From Amylostereum areolatum (lineage: Eukaryota > Basidiomycota > Agaricomycetes > Russulales > Stereaceae), in contig SAXG01000048.1 in NCBI GenBank assembly GCA_012932865.1, positions 124,001-188,000 on the forward strand: a stretch of 64,000 bases of DNA. The letters are read 5' to 3'. Numbering within the stretch: the stretch's first letter is position 1; the number at the start of each line of letters is the position of its first letter. The position numbers and the translations under genes are program-made. Below the pieces are notes generated by a model. It worked only from the letters and a program-made list of their open reading frames with translations, was not told the origin of the DNA and ran no database searches. Positions 21,210 to 30,824 of this stretch are shown in pieces.

Positions 21210-22363
21210 ATGCCTTCGGTTTGTCACCTCCTTCCTTGCTGGCCATACCAGTTCGTCTCAGGCTGTTGACGCACCAGTTGCCAGCAGAACTGCTGCTCGA
21301 CATCTTCGAGCGCGCGATCCACCCTGCCCCCCAGCCCATTGATATGATTCCAAGCGCAAACAATACTTCCCGTCTAACCGAAGGACCCGAATACTGGCAA
21401 ACCCATCTCATACCGGAGGTCCGAAAGAGTCTCGATACCCCACGAGTTCTCCGCATCGTCTCCCGCTCTTTCAACGTCCTCGCCACGCCCTTCCTTTACT
21501 CATGCCTATACCTCACCCCGGATTCCACTCCGTGCATACTTGCTACGTTAGACACGCACAAAGCGTCCATGGTGCACCACGTCATCATGGACTTCATCCC
21601 CCACTTCCGGACATACCTCAATGACAATGTTGCATCAATCTTCACCATCCTCTCCAGCGTGCGCACGCTCATCATTCACGGACGATGTTCCAGGGAGCTC
21701 GCTATCCCGGGTGACCCGTTCATAAATGTACCCCTTGTAAGCGCCATGGCGGCGTCTCTCGGCCAGACATTGCGCCAGTTCGCCTTCGTCGGCGACCCGA
21801 TCTCCCTCTTCACCCACTCCACATTCACCACGTTCACATCATCTCTCGCACGCCTCACCGTGCTCGTCGTACCATCGACCCCTTTCGACCCTTTCAAGTT
21901 ACACTATCCCGACCTTTACCCATCCCTTCTCATGCCCACACTCACCCATCTACTTCCGCCATTTTTAGGCCAGAACTCAGCCCTCGACACTTCAACACCT
22001 CACCTAGTCTCGGTGACGCTCTCCGGATCATTGGCGGGTCTCATACACTTTCTTGTTCGGTCCCCCCTCCCCACTCTCTCCCAGATTACCTTCACCGACA
22101 TCCCCACGACGGGAGGTGCAACCTGGGAGGCGTGGATAAACGCAGTTGCAGCGCTGCCCAAGCTTGACACCGTGCGGTTCATGGACGACAGGCTTGTCAG
22201 GTACCTCGTGGCGGGGGTGCGTCTCGGACAGATTGATTTGGGCGTGTGGAAGGACCGTGGATTCGAGGTGGTGGATGACTCAACGAGAAGCGTCGAAAGA
22301 GGGTTTTCACGGTCAATATTCCGCCAAATAGATGAAGAGATTGATTTGATGAATTGTACGTGA
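21210..22363 (+). CDS. F-box/LRR-like protein, copy 3 (intact)
   Basis: I start at ATG 21210 (M-P-S), with an intron of about 60 bases (GTTTGT..CACCAG) to LPAELLLDIFERAIHPAP. This reproduces the three-codon first exon of copies 1 and 2. The second exon encodes about 355 residues of F-box plus degenerate leucine-rich scaffold without a break, ending DEEIDLMNCT at 22363. The conserved WxxWINAVAALPKLD block corresponds to QAWVDAL in the other copies. An alternative unspliced start at 20876 would add a stretch translated from the GTAGCG repeat and is unlikely. A SKP1-cullin-F-box role is expected from the family; the substrate is unknown. It is the only copy here that is both complete in the window and undamaged. 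Confidence 0.75.
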
Positions 22364-22409
22364 CGTTCCGACAAGTTTTATTCGGGGTCAGCGTTCTCTC
22401 TCCGTATCC

Positions 22410-22432
22410 TGTCGGAAAAATCGATTTTGGCT
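22410..22432 (+). repeat. Plavaka element left terminal inverted repeat
   Basis: It begins TGTCGGAAAAATCG and pairs with 30194-30216. The next 220 bases carry short repeats such as CTGACAATTCCTGACAATTC (22628-22647) and several CTGATMAG motifs, resembling the subterminal repeats that CACTA-type elements use for protein binding. Confidence 0.75.
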
Positions 22433-23055
22433 AATATCTAGGTATCGCTAGGTATCAGCGCTGATAAGGCCGTCAGCTCAGCGGGGGGGTTATCAGTTAT
22501 GAAAAATTTAGCAATAACCCCGCACCAGAGCTGATCAGCATGACATTATTGACCAGACCTGATTACACATGATAGCACCTGACGAGGGGTCGACAGGTCT
22601 ACTCATATGATATAGACTGATAATCCCTGACAATTCCTGACAATTCCTGGCAAGATGCTCCGGGGTTTTCAACCAAAATGCGAAAAGATTAACACTTGCA
22701 CTCACGTGGCTCTAGGGCTTGCATCTACAAAGGGCATTAACAGGTTCCATAGCCTAAGTCCGAGCAAGATCCAGATCCAAGTTCAAGCCGCAAGTCCAAG
22801 TATTAGTAAGCCAAGTCCAATGACGTCCAGTGGTGCTCTGAGATGTACTTGGGCTAGGTGGTGGGGCCAGGACCCACACCAACTTTTGAATTATGTTCGG
22901 ACGGCGGGTGTGCGGGAGTAGCAACCAACGCAAGCCATACTTACTGTTCCATGAGCACCTCGGCACAACCTCTCAAGTGTTCGTTCGCATCGTCCAACAT
23001 AGCTATACATTATCTATACTTTGGAGTACATCCCGCTACACGGATACCCGTTCAT
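22433..23055. other. left non-coding arm of the Plavaka element
   Basis: This subterminal region lies between the left inverted repeat and the 3' end of the DUF6698-like gene. It has repeated CTGAT, CTGACAATTC and AAGTCC(A/G) motifs. I see no convincing coding exon. Confidence 0.5.
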
Positions 23056-25178
23056 TTATGACCTACTGCTGCCTGTTCGTGTTGACCTCCGACTTGGCTC
23101 ACCACCACTTTTCCTCTGTCTCTTCCTCCCGGCCTCCTGATTTACCTTCCGCTGTTTGTTCTGTCCGACACGCTCACCATTCTCCGCACTGCGCTTCTCG
23201 CGTCCGCCACCCTCCCCATGCTGCTTGTCCCCTTTGCGCTGCTGCACCTCACTGCGTCCTTCGTCACGGCGGTTGCCCCCTCGGTCTTTGTGCGCTTGGA
23301 TCTCTTCGCTATGATGTCCATGATCCTCGCTAGCCTGACGTTCTGGAGGCCGCTCGTGGTCTCCCCGATCTCGTCGTTCTTGAGGCCACTCACCCACCCT
23401 TACCTCGTGTTCACCTAGATGTGTGCCATGGGAGCCCAGAGCTTCTTCGCACCCGATCCCGCTTTCCTCCTCAGGCTGGTCTTCGCGATCCCTAGGGGAG
23501 CCTTGCTGGCTATCTTGATCGCGCATCTGGCTTGCTTCGCGACTACGTTGGTATGTTGTGTGGTTCAAGTCTTGGTTGCGTGAATTGACGCCATCGCAGT
23601 CCTCGCTGATGTCCTGGTCCTCATGCACACCGCGATCTTCGCCTATACCGCGATCCTCGTCCATGTCGTGATCCTCGTCCATGCCGCGGTCTTTATCCAT
23701 GCCTTGGTCCTCCCTGTCTACGCCGTCATCGCTTGTAGCCGCCTCGTCGTCTCTGAGGTCCTGTAATGCGTTCTCCAACGAATCGTCGGCCTCGCGTTGG
23801 CCGCTGATGCCTTGTCTACCGTATCCCCTGTCTGAAGAGGGGAACAGTATCGCATCCCATTGTTTGAAGATGTTGAGTACTGCCTTTTTCTTCCCATCCA
23901 GACCCTCGAGGAGGTACTGGAGGTACCGACTGAAATCGTCCTCGTAGTGAATGCCAGTGACTTTTCCGATCGGAGTGAGGTCTTGGTCCTGAGAAATTGA
24001 CCATCGCGCCTAAAGTCACCGTTAGAATATAGAATAGTCAGTGCGACAGCGCCGACTTAGCAAACGCACCAGCACAGCAGTTCCTGCGATTGCTCCGGGC
24101 GTTGTATGGGTGAGATGATGTTTTGCCTTCATTTGCTCACCACGAGGTGTGGCATTTGTTGTCCCCCCTCCCGCGATTACTGTAGCAGCAGATGGGCCGC
24201 ATATCAGGGCGCCGTAGAGCTGTAAGAGCCGATTATCTCAATGTATGTTGAACACGTGGTGGACTCGAGCGTACTCACGCGAATGAGTGCCGGATTAAGG
24301 AAAACAGTGTTCCGATCGAACTTTCCCGTGTAACGGGAGGGGTCGTGAACAATCTTTGCATTCATCGGATTGTAGACGGGCCCATCTGTTCCTTCGACCA
24401 TTCCCATCTCATCCTGAAATCTTCTCTTCCGTGCGGCCGATGTTGCAAGATCAGTTGCTTCGCAGCTGAATATGGTCGGGCCAGCAACTGTGCGCAGACG
24501 TGTGTGTGTGTTTGAGCGTTGGGCATTCATCCCCTGATCAATCTATGGATATCACATCAAGTTAGCAGCAGTTTGAGTAGACGAGGTGCGTAACGTACCG
24601 CATTCTGAAGCCACGTTGCGCTGAAGTTCCTCCCGTATTCCCCACAATACTTCGTAGGTATGACTTCCATCAAGTCGCGCATCTGGCCTTGCTGCAACGC
24701 CTCGGTGGTCGCGAAACGGGTACGGGGGTCGTATCGCTTGTTGTACTTCACCTCCCAGAAATCCTTCCCACCCCGCAGCCAAATCCCATGTACAAGGACA
24801 TACTTTTTGATTATACTTCTGACCTCTGGTGCCGGATCTTCTGGTGAGTCGGCCTCGCTGTCATTTTCACGTTCGTTATCCTGCTCGGTAGATTCGTCGG
24901 GTCGCGCATTGGACTGGCGTGCGAGTTCTTGTTGGAGACGGAGTGTACGTGCATTGGCCTCATTCTTTTCTTTTTGCAAGTTACAAGCGATCTTCAGAGA
25001 GTTGGAACAAAGGTGAGTAGTTAGACACCATGTACTAGTAACAGAGTACTGAGACTGAACGCACTCGATACAAGGTTTCTTGGTCTTGCGCTGGACTGAG
25101 ACGAAGCACGGGCGAATGGGATGGTGACGAAACACGGTCTTCTTCGCTATCTTGAGGGGAAGCGGAAGGTCGAGGCAT
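23056..25178 (-). CDS. DUF6698-like protein carried by the Plavaka element
   Basis: The start is ATG 25178 (MPRPSASPQDSEEDRVSSPS); about five or six exons follow. A coiled N-terminal part (IACNLQKEKNEANARTLRLQ) and an acidic linker lead to YVLVHGIWLRGGKDFWEVKY, MRDLMEVIPTKYCGEYGRNF, LALICGPSAATV-type residues (LYGALICGPSAATVIAGGGT), HLTHTTPGAIAGTAVLV, and DLTPIGKVTGIHYEDDFSRY-LQYL. This order matches what I know of the DUF6698 domain of Agaricomycetes. The C-terminus is long and highly charged, starting with imperfect DRGMDEDHDMDEDRGIGEDR repeats and ending in Arg/Lys/Gln-rich sequence. It is divergent from the transposase with a shared 195-base promoter. It may be an accessory or regulatory factor of the element. 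Confidence 0.6.
23600..23720 (-). repeat. imperfect hexapeptide-coding tandem repeat
   Basis: Units of 18 bases encode variants of MDEDRG / MDEDHD / IGEDRG / VHEDQD / ISEDCD inside the DUF6698-like gene. Such a charged repeat is prone to length change by slippage. Confidence 0.65.
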
Positions 25179-25373
25179 AGTGTGGGCCGAGTGTGGGCGT
25201 GTGCAATGTGGTGGAGAGTCGTAACGAGGTCGTCAGTACGTGGACGCAAGCAATGTTTTCGTTGATTTGTCTGACATCACGCCGTTTCCCACTCCCAGTT
25301 ATTGAACTCGCTTGTCGTTCTCTGCTACTGTACTCAATCCATTTATCCTCACTACCCCTATTCTTGCGCTGCC
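25179..25373. promoter_or_regulatory. divergent promoter of DUF6698-like and transposase genes
   Basis: The 195 bases between the two start codons are the only room for both promoters. The arrangement implies joint regulation of transposase and accessory protein within the element. I see no strong TATA box on either strand. Confidence 0.55.
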
Positions 25374-28300
25374 ATGCCTCGTGGCCGAAAGTCCGTGGTC
25401 AATCCCAACAAAAGCAAACCTGGCGCATACAAACGACACTGTCAATGGTGTCGCAAGGACCGCGATCCTCGTCAGTTTGACACACACGTCAATGCATGCA
25501 AGGCCAAAGCTTTCAGTCGGAACAAGCGTCTTGCAGATCCCACGGAGATGATTTCTCCTCCAGCCAAGCGGCGGCGGCGGGAAACAGATACTGGGTTTGA
25601 CGCGATAGCGGACGGTAGCTTGCTGGCAGGGTCTGACTTGGTATGTCAGCGCTCAGTGTTTGTATCTCTCTGGCTTTCTTTCTAACGGGTGAAATAGGAT
25701 GATCCGGAGCCCTGGGATCTAGAGGGCATGAATATCCATCCAGAACTTGAAACAAGTGTGGATGGACACGACTCGCGATCACTTCCAGGTATGTGCCCAT
25801 GTCCACGCGCATTGGTAATTGCACTTACATATGTTGTGCTGTTGTTGTACACGATTCAATAGCCACACCCGACATATACATAAAGATTGTCCCCCACCCA
25901 CATAGCATGAATCCCAATTCTGTGATGGTTCCACTGTCAGATACCTTGCAGGCCCCGGAGCGGCTCCCGCCGCCTGCCAAAAGCCTCACACTGGATTGTC
26001 CTGGTGCCATACCGTGGGCCCCGTTTCGAAATCGGTTCGATTTCGAGTTTGCTGAGGTTGCTGTGAACGAGCGACTCTCAAAGGATGCGGTAAACGTGCT
26101 CTTGTCGAACCAGCATGGACCGTGGTCAAAAAATGGCAGTCATTTGACGATGCGAACACATTCCGACCTGGCGGGGTCGCTCGAGGCAGCGAGGAAGTAT
26201 GTTGTCGAGGTATGACCATCATTCATTCGTGAACTTTACATCCGAACTTTGCACACAGTTCACCACCGGCCATGTCACCGCTGAATACCAGGATAAGGTG
26301 TACAATTTTGAGTTTCAGTACCGTGATCCGTGGCAGTGGATCTGCAGCCTTGTCCAAGATCCAACACTTGCCGATGTCAGCGTCTGGCACTCGATGGACA
26401 AGTTTTATTGCGAAGGAGACCATGTTGAAAGGGTCGTCGACGAGCCTTGGACGGCGGAAACTTGGCGAGCCGTCGACGTGAGCTTGCCCTTAGTGCATTC
26501 ACCTTTCTATCTTCTTACGCACCCTCTGACAGGAAACCCTGCCACCTGCCGATCCCTATCCACATGCATTTCTCCCAGTGCATGTCTGGCTGGACAAAGG
26601 TTTGGTGACGAAACGCGTCAAGATGCACCCAATGCTCTTGCGGGCCGGTTGGTTGCCAAACAATATTCGCAATGCGTCCGGTAATGGTGGTGGCATTTTT
26701 ATCGGGTGGATGCCGACTGTGAGTAGTACGCTTCAATTCTTCACTCCGCCTCTGTTTGACAAGATGGACACAGATCGAAGACCCTTGGGATCCTTCTGAC
26801 CGGAACGCAAACGAGAAGATCCAGTGGGCCCATTTCAAACGCGAGGTATACCAGAAGGTTCTCGCAATAATCTTTGGCACACTCAAACGTCCAAGTCATC
26901 TCGGCGAGGCTCTGACTTGCGGGGACAGCATTACCCGTGTTTTATACCCCGGAATATTGATTGCTTCCCTCGATGGAGAGGAAGCGGCGGTATTTTGTTG
27001 TGTATGCGCAGCCCTCGCCAACTACCCGTGTCCCAAATGTCTGGTTCATCACAATGACTTGCATCGGCTGGTCGCAAGCTTCACGTCTCGGACCCCCGAC
27101 TTGATGCAGCAGGTTCTCGCGCGCGCTGCATCCGAAAGTTCGAAGACGCGAGCGGATAAGCATCTTCAAGATTATGGTGTTCATGACACGGAGGTGAGCA
27201 TCTTCATGGATTGTACTTTTGGATACTCTCTCACATTGTCCAGCATTTTCTGTGGGGGTTTTGGTTTTCAGATCCATACGCCGCCTACTCGTACGATACT
27301 CTGCATTCCGATGACCTCGGAAAGTGGGGCAAGCATTTATGGCCGCTCCTTCTGAACGCACTCGAGAACGAGCAATGCAAAGGCTCGTTAACACAAAAGT
27401 ACGTCCAATACTTGGCGGCCGGATGCGTAGCTGACGAGAGCCCTTCTAGTATGAGTCGCGTGCCACCCTGGCCCAATCTCAAACATTTTAACAACGTCAC
27501 AACGGTAGAGTACGCAGATGGGCAGGCATTTCTTGATATATTGAAGGTGAGTTTCGTCTCTGCACAACGGCCGGTATATGTAAGCTAATAGAAACCGCTT
27601 CTAGTGTGTTATTCCGTGCGCGGTAAATCTTCTCCCTAGAAATTCCCCTCTTGTCCTTTGCATTCGTGCCTACGCCCGCTTTCGTATGATGGTTGGCCTC
27701 CATTGTATGACTAGCTTCCGTTTAGCGCGACTGAAGGCGTACATGGCTGAATATGAGAAATGGCCCACTGTGAGTTTTCCATCCAAGTTTCTTGTATCTC
27801 ATATTGTTGTAGCTCACATTTGCGCAGGAGGTAGGAAAGACATACGGCAAGGAATTCGATTTCTTCAAGCAACACGCATCAAGCCATGCCCCGGGCGATA
27901 TTTGGACCAAGGGGACTACAAATAATTTCACAACTCGTCCAGGCGAAGGATTCCAGCAAGAAGCGGCCGAATCGTATGAAATGACGAACCGCAAAAACGT
28001 CGAAGTCCAGGTAAGTTGAATTTTAATTTGTGTTGGATCCCATGGGAATATTCTAACTTGTTTTTCGAAGATGAATCGACGAGATGCTACACAGGAAGCG
28101 ATCGCGAAGATTCGCATGACCGTCGACGACCACGACCAAGCTCTGCAACAGTCGGCTTCAACTGCGGAAGAAGATGCCACATCACAACAACGAACGAGCG
28201 ATGGAGGTCACAGCTACTCAGAGTACAGTGACGAGGCGCCACACTGGACACTCGGGGCCAGCGACCGTCTCACCACCTCACGCGAGTTAGAGGCCACTCT

Positions 28301-28866
28301 TCGTTTCCGGTCGTTCCACACCAAGCTAGTTTCGTTTATCAACGAACATGTTACAGGTGCAGAAATCGACCCGGAAAGGTCTATCAAGGTACCGTGCTAC
28401 TTAGGTTTGCATCTGTGAAGGGGACTGACAGTAGGGCTGGCAGGTACAACCACACAAGTACGTCGCGCTAGAATACCAGTCTCAAGAAGATTGGACCTCA
28501 GCTCGCGACATTTTGCGTTGCAATGCGAGCTTTCATGGGCGCGAACGCCATGACTGTGTTCTGGTGAACGACGACTCACCGCACCTCTCGTGCGCGCGCC
28601 TCTGTGCGCTGCTTCGATGTACACTGCACGCAGGGAAATCTTGCGATGTTGCGGTAGTCACCCTGCTTCACCCTGATTCGTGGAAGCCTCGGACATTTTG
28701 GTCCAATTGTCGAGTTTACAAAGAGGTTGAGGAGCCCGTTTTCGTCCTGCCTCAGTTTTTTATCCGTGGTGCCCATATGATCCCGGCATTTGGTTGCAAC
28801 CACCCTCAAAGGTTCATACTAAACGATCTCATTGACCCCGACATGTTCCTCCGCGCCGGCAATTGA
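25374..28866 (+). CDS. Plavaka transposase (intact)
   Basis: ATG 25374 gives MPRGRKSVVNPNKSKPGAYK, then a C2HC finger (HCQWCRKDRDPRQFDTHVNAC). About ten short introns interrupt about 970 residues. Recognisable blocks are FEFQYRDPWQWICSLVQDP, LPVHVWLDKGLVTKRVKMHP, IRNASGNGGGIFIGWMPT, IQWAHFKREVYQKVLAIIF, ILIASLDGEEAAVFCCVCAA, YPCPKCLVHHNDLHRL, LHSDDLGKWGKHLWPLL and RVPPWPNLKHFNNVTTVEYA. These are characteristic of the Plavaka branch of CACTA-like transposases of basidiomycetes. The core should act in the nucleus on the element's terminal repeats. The C-terminal 200 residues (EVEEPVFVLPQFFIRGAHMI) are less common but remain in frame. All exons join cleanly, and the gene ends 55 bases from the convergent gene at 28922. 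Confidence 0.85.
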
Positions 28867-28921
28867 TATACATAACGTACAGCACTTGGTTTGGAATACA
28901 CACTCATCCGACCATGCACCA

Positions 28922-29939
28922 TCATGCACTGAACAGGTCCTCGCCGTCTCCCCGCTCATCCTCATCCCCCTCCATTTCCTCCAAAAGACCGAGCTTGTGC
29001 CGCGAGCTTGCAGCCTGCGCCGCCTCGGTCTTACAATCGAGCAGTCCGAAGGAAGTCCCCCGGACGTGCTCAACCGATCGACGGGCATCGTACGTGAGCT
29101 TACGGAGCCGTGAGGGCGTGACGAAGGGGGAGTCCCGCTTGGAAGCTCTGTAATCGGCAAGCTCGGGAGAGTTTGCCACTAGAGCATATTTGGCGCGCGC
29201 GCAACGAGCAATGTGCATCGGAGACTGACACCAAGTAAGCCCTCGCACCACGTAGTGAACAACATGACATACCCAAACTTTCGCTCTATCTTCGATCCAT
29301 CGCGAAAGTTCGTGGATCTAATAGCGACTACATTGAGGTTCAATCAAGGTCACTACAAGTGAGTACGCACCTCGGGGTCCTCAGCCTGAATATTCTTGAG
29401 AAGCCGTCGAGCCATAGTGAGAACAGCATGCCGCCGTATCGGTTTCAGGTCGTCATAGAAAGGTCCGTCGGAATGAATGTTTAAAGTGGGACTGATGACA
29501 ACGGCGGAGTTCTTCCTCGTCGGGTTGCGAGCGTAGTGAGTGAAATGCCACGGGTCGAAAAAGACCATGGACACGGAAACGGGGTGGGAGTGCTAATAAC
29601 GTCAATAGTAATCCATGAATCCTTTATGACCACGCACGTTCAAGGCTTCGAAACCCGACACATTCTTGTGGCGAACGACGACGATGTCCTTCTTGTCGAC
29701 GGATTCCACCACCTTTCGCACGTCTTCCGGTAAGGCGGAGATTGGCCTCTGAGATAGCTCTCCTCGCAATGTAACCTCCATGTTGTCAACTACGGGGTTT
29801 GAGCTCTGTGATTTGACGACAGCCTGCGATTGCGAAAGAGGTTCGAGAATGGTGTCGTTCAGAAGGGTTGGCTATGAGATTGGTCAGCCGGAAGAAGTGT
29901 GCTGGGGAGTTGGACACTTACATCGGTTGAATCGGACAT
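28922..29939 (-). CDS. hypothetical protein carried by the Plavaka element
   Basis: The model starts at ATG 29939 (MSDSTD), has introns with normal GT..AG ends, and continues with PTLLNDTILEPLSQSQAVVK, ALPEDVRKVVESVDKKDIVV, VSVSMVFFDPWHFTHYARNP, LKPIRRHAVLTMARRLLKN, LSRWIEDRAKVW, IARCARAKYALVANSPELAD and an acidic tail GDEDERGDGEDLFSA. It is about 265 residues with no frame break. No catalytic motif or known family is recognised. It lies inside the terminal repeats, between the transposase and the right end. I infer it moves with the element; it might be a second DNA-binding protein or captured host cargo. Confidence 0.6.
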
Positions 29940-30193
29940 AGTTAGTGTACAATGAAGGAGAGGTGAGAGGGAATGGGTGGGTTGGCGAGACGGAAGCTGC
30001 GATGCGCGTCGACGAGAGCACGACCCACCTGCAGGTGACGTCACCGAGCGACGACTGACCAATTCAGCGCTTTCTCGAGGTCTCAGTGACATCATCTGAA
30101 CATCTACTGGCTACTCTCTGGTCACCCGCTCATCAGGTCTTGTAAGTCATCGGCCGGCGTCAGGTGGCGTCAGATTTCCGTCAACTGCTGATC
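29940..30193. other. right non-coding arm of the Plavaka element
   Basis: This is the promoter side of the 28922-29939 gene and the subterminal region. It contains GGCGTCAGGTGGCGTCAGAT (30157-30176) and CTGATCAG (30187-30194), the latter shared with the left arm. Confidence 0.5.
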
Positions 30194-30216
30194 AGCCAAA
30201 TCCGATTTTTCCGACA
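30194..30216 (-). repeat. Plavaka element right terminal inverted repeat
   Basis: AGCCAAATCCGATTTTTCCGACA pairs with the left terminus at 22410-22432. F-box coding sequence begins within a few bases of its outer edge. Confidence 0.75.
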
Positions 30217-30218
30217 CC

Positions 30219-30824
30219 CAAGTCCCTTTCCTGCAAACAGCTCGACGAAATCCCGGCCTTCGTCGGGAAGGGGTACACGCCGACGCACCTCCAGTGCCAC
30301 CTGTGGTCGCTGGACGAGTACGACCTCGGTGAGCTCTTGCACCTGGACGTGCAAGTCTCCGAGGTGCTCAGAAATAGGGGCCTCCCGGCGTTTGACTTTG
30401 ACGAGGGCGGGTCGGCGTACGACCCCGGCGTGTATCCGACGCTGCACACGTCCGCGCCGTCCCTCCACACGCTCGCACTCTCCGGCATCGCAGAGCACAT
30501 CACGCGGCTCCTCACGCTGTACACGTTCCCGTCGACGGTCGCGCGCCTGACCATCCCGGCGATGCGCGCGGGCGAGGAGAACCAGGCGGACGAGAGGGAC
30601 TTTCCGGAGATATACACGAAGGACTGGACGGCTGAGGAGGGGCAGGCGTGGGTCGACGCGTTCGAGAGCCTTCCTGAGGCTGTGGAGAGGATAGTGGTGG
30701 GGGGTGGGTGAGGGAGGTCAGGAAGTGGGCTCAGGCGGGCGCTGTGCATGTGGCGAGATTGCGCGGGCGCGCATTCGTCTTGGAGGACGGGGAGGGAAAG
30801 ACGTTGTTTCCCGAGCTTGGGTGA
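30219..30824 (+). pseudogene. 5'-truncated F-box/LRR-like protein, copy 4
   Basis: Directly outside the element the frame reads SLSCKQLDEIPAFVGKGYTP, THLQCHLWSLDEYD and LHLDVQVSEVLRNRGLPAF, then the conserved ALSGIAEHITRLLTLYTFPS and KDWTAEEGQAWVDAFESLPE. This matches the second half of copy 1 closely. No F-box, start codon or first half is present on either side of the element. A frameshift in the G-rich run near 30699-30704 separates it from the natural C-terminus (WVREVRKWAQAG, FVLEDGEGKTLFPELG, stop 30822-30824). It is a relic whose 5' half was lost by the event that placed the transposon end here. Confidence 0.75.

Larger units (their letters stand above)
22410..30216. mobile_element. 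Plavaka (CACTA-like) transposon, 7.8 kb, with terminal inverted repeats and three genes
   Basis: The left terminus is TGTCGGAAAAATCGATTTTGGCT (22410-22432). The right terminus, read in reverse complement, is TGTCGGAAAAATCGGATTTGGCT (30216-30194), 21 of 23 identical. Both sub-ends contain CTGATCAG. Inside are a divergent pair, a DUF6698-like gene (minus) and an intact Plavaka transposase (plus), and a third minus-strand gene convergent with the transposase. Flanking bases CC (22408-22409) and CC (30217-30218) could be a very short target duplication but prove little. The full-length transposase suggests an autonomous, fairly recent copy. Confidence 0.8.

Noticed and set aside
20876..21210. N-terminal extension of F-box copy 3 from ATG 20876
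   Set aside because: The extra residues translate the GTAGCG repeat, and the micro-exon start at 21210 matches the other copies.
22410..30216. Interpretation as an LTR retrotransposon or giant Helitron-like element
   Set aside because: No reverse transcriptase, integrase, Rep or Y-recombinase motif. The short inverted termini and Plavaka motifs fit a cut-and-paste element.
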